A DNA stretch of 6,440 nucleotides from Verrucomicrobiota bacterium (GTDB lineage Bacteria > Verrucomicrobiota > Verrucomicrobiia > Opitutales > Oceanipulchritudinaceae), in the NCBI GenBank assembly GCA_009908535.1, contig JAAAOD010000201.1:1-6440 (forward strand), given 5' to 3'. This document shows positions 5,709 through 6,440 of this stretch, piece by piece (within the stretch, counting starts at the first letter, position 1; each line of letters starts with the position of its first letter). The position numbers and the translations under genes were made by a program. The notes beneath the pieces are model-generated. The model made no database searches. It was given only the letters and a program-made list of their open reading frames with translations, and had not been told where the DNA came from.

Positions 5709-6440
5709 TCACCCGGTCGTGCGCAGGCCGCTCGCGATGGCGTTGACGGTGAGAAGAAGGGAGGGAACGCGCTCATCCTGCGGATCGCTGCCGCGGTCGC
5801 GCCAGTCGGCGAGGAGGCGGACCTGTTCCTCATGGAGGACATCCAGTCCTTTTTCCCGGTCGAGAAGGGTTTTGTAGAAGCGCGGCCGGCGTTGCTGCAG
5901 GGGGGAACCGAGGATGCGACTGAGTTCGTCCCCGGTGCGGCGGTGTTCCGCGAGGACGCGGTCGCGCAGGCGGGAACGCGCCTTTTCCTCGCGGACAAGT
6001 TCACTGTAGCGGTGAATCCAGTCGGGATTGGCGCTGGCGAGTCCGCTTTCAATATTGAAAAAGACATAACGCAGAAAAGGCCATTCATTGTAGCGGCGGC
6101 TGATTTCCTCGTGGGCCTCCGGGCGGTGGTTCCGTAAATCCGCCAGCGCGCTGCCGACCCCATACCATCCGGGGAGGTAAAAACGGGCCTGCGTCCAGCT
6201 GAAGACCCATGGAATGGCCCGCAGGTCATCAAGGGTCATCCGGCCTGTCCGCCGGGAAGGACGTGAGCCGATCCGGCTGATCTCGAGAACATCGATGGGA
6301 GTGGCCTGACGGTAAAAGGTCAGAAAATCGTTATCCTGAAGGAACGCCTGATAGGTTTTCCGGCTGCTCTCGGCGAGGAAGGACATCGTTTCCGCCAGCG
6401 ATTCCTCCGGCCGCCGGTTTTTCATGAGGAGGGAAACGCC
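5709..6440 (-). CDS. ppc: Phosphoenolpyruvate carboxylase, C-terminal part, 5' end outside window
   Basis: PEP carboxylase joins PEP and bicarbonate to give oxaloacetate and phosphate, refilling the TCA cycle. The frame stays open to the window edge: codons for G-V-S-L-L precede the internal ATG at 6425, so that Met is not the start. The visible 243 residues are about a quarter of the usual 880-970. Numbering from the edge, SRIGSRPSRR contains R60 (E. coli R699), and DLRAIPWVFSWTQ contains R74 (E. coli R713, catalytic). LPGWYGVGSAL follows, and the protein ends NAIASGLRTTG. By my alignment to remembered E. coli sequence, inhibitor-site R832 is kept (R195 in DREKG), but K773 is Ser (S136 in GLASAN) and N881 is Thr (T241, third from the end, where the usual ending is RNTG). 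It converges on the membrane protein gene with 19 bases between the stops. Family identity is secure. Confidence 0.97.
   Translation of the reverse strand, partial: GVSLLMKNRRPEESLAETMSFLAESSRKTYQAFLQDNDFLTFYRQATPIDVLEISRIGSRPSRRTGRMTLDDLRAIPWVFSWTQARFYLPGWYGVGSALADLRNHRPEAHEEISRRYNEWPFLRYVFFNIESGLASANPDWIHRYSELVREEKARSRLRDRVLAEHRRTGDELSRILGSPLQQRRPRFYKTLLDREKGLDVLHEEQVRLLADWRDRGSDPQDERVPSLLLTVNAIASGLRTTG

Noticed and set aside
5832..6137. 101-codon + strand open frame opposite ppc
   Set aside because: It lies wholly antisense to conserved PEP carboxylase sequence and has no independent support.
6423..6425. ATG as the start of the - strand gene
   Set aside because: The frame continues to the window edge and PEP carboxylase is far longer; this is an internal Met.

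Overview
This is a compact, GC-rich bacterial chromosomal window with almost no non-coding DNA. It holds five genes on the + strand in head-to-tail order, a sixth + strand gene after an 86-base gap, and one convergent gene on the - strand that runs off the right edge. The protein sequences suggest a Gram-negative-type bacterium, and the style of the ACP, PheT and PEP carboxylase points to the Verrucomicrobiota (Opitutae-like). That placement is a judgement from remembered family patterns, not from a search. None of the five visible + strand start codons has a convincing Shine-Dalgarno sequence at normal spacing.

Layout. Bases 1-2109 are the 3' part of pheT (phenylalanyl-tRNA synthetase beta subunit; its first roughly 100 codons lie to the left). 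A small unrecognised exported protein or lipoprotein starts inside the end of pheT (2078-2605). Three core genes of type II fatty acid synthesis follow: fabG (2649-3395), acpP (3432-3689) and fabF (3762-5009). A strong hairpin sits between acpP and fabF. After a short gap comes a seven-helix membrane protein resembling the TM198/DUF4203 family (5096-5689). The C-terminal 243 codons of phosphoenolpyruvate carboxylase (ppc) lie on the opposite strand (6440-5709).

How it works together. FabF condenses acyl chains with malonyl-ACP, AcpP carries the intermediates, and FabG reduces the resulting 3-oxoacyl-ACP. These three genes are therefore a coherent elongation cassette, probably co-transcribed with pheT and the exported protein. 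The hairpin after acpP is well placed to let the cell make far more ACP than FabF. PEP carboxylase makes oxaloacetate for the TCA cycle and is probably an independent transcription unit.

The window is mostly housekeeping, and I see no mobile element, CRISPR array, RNA gene or defence system. The points most worth a second look are PEP carboxylase substitutions at two residues that bind the feedback inhibitor in the E. coli enzyme, the acpP-fabF hairpin, a four-residue acidic insertion in the ACP, and the uncharacterised exported protein in the operon.
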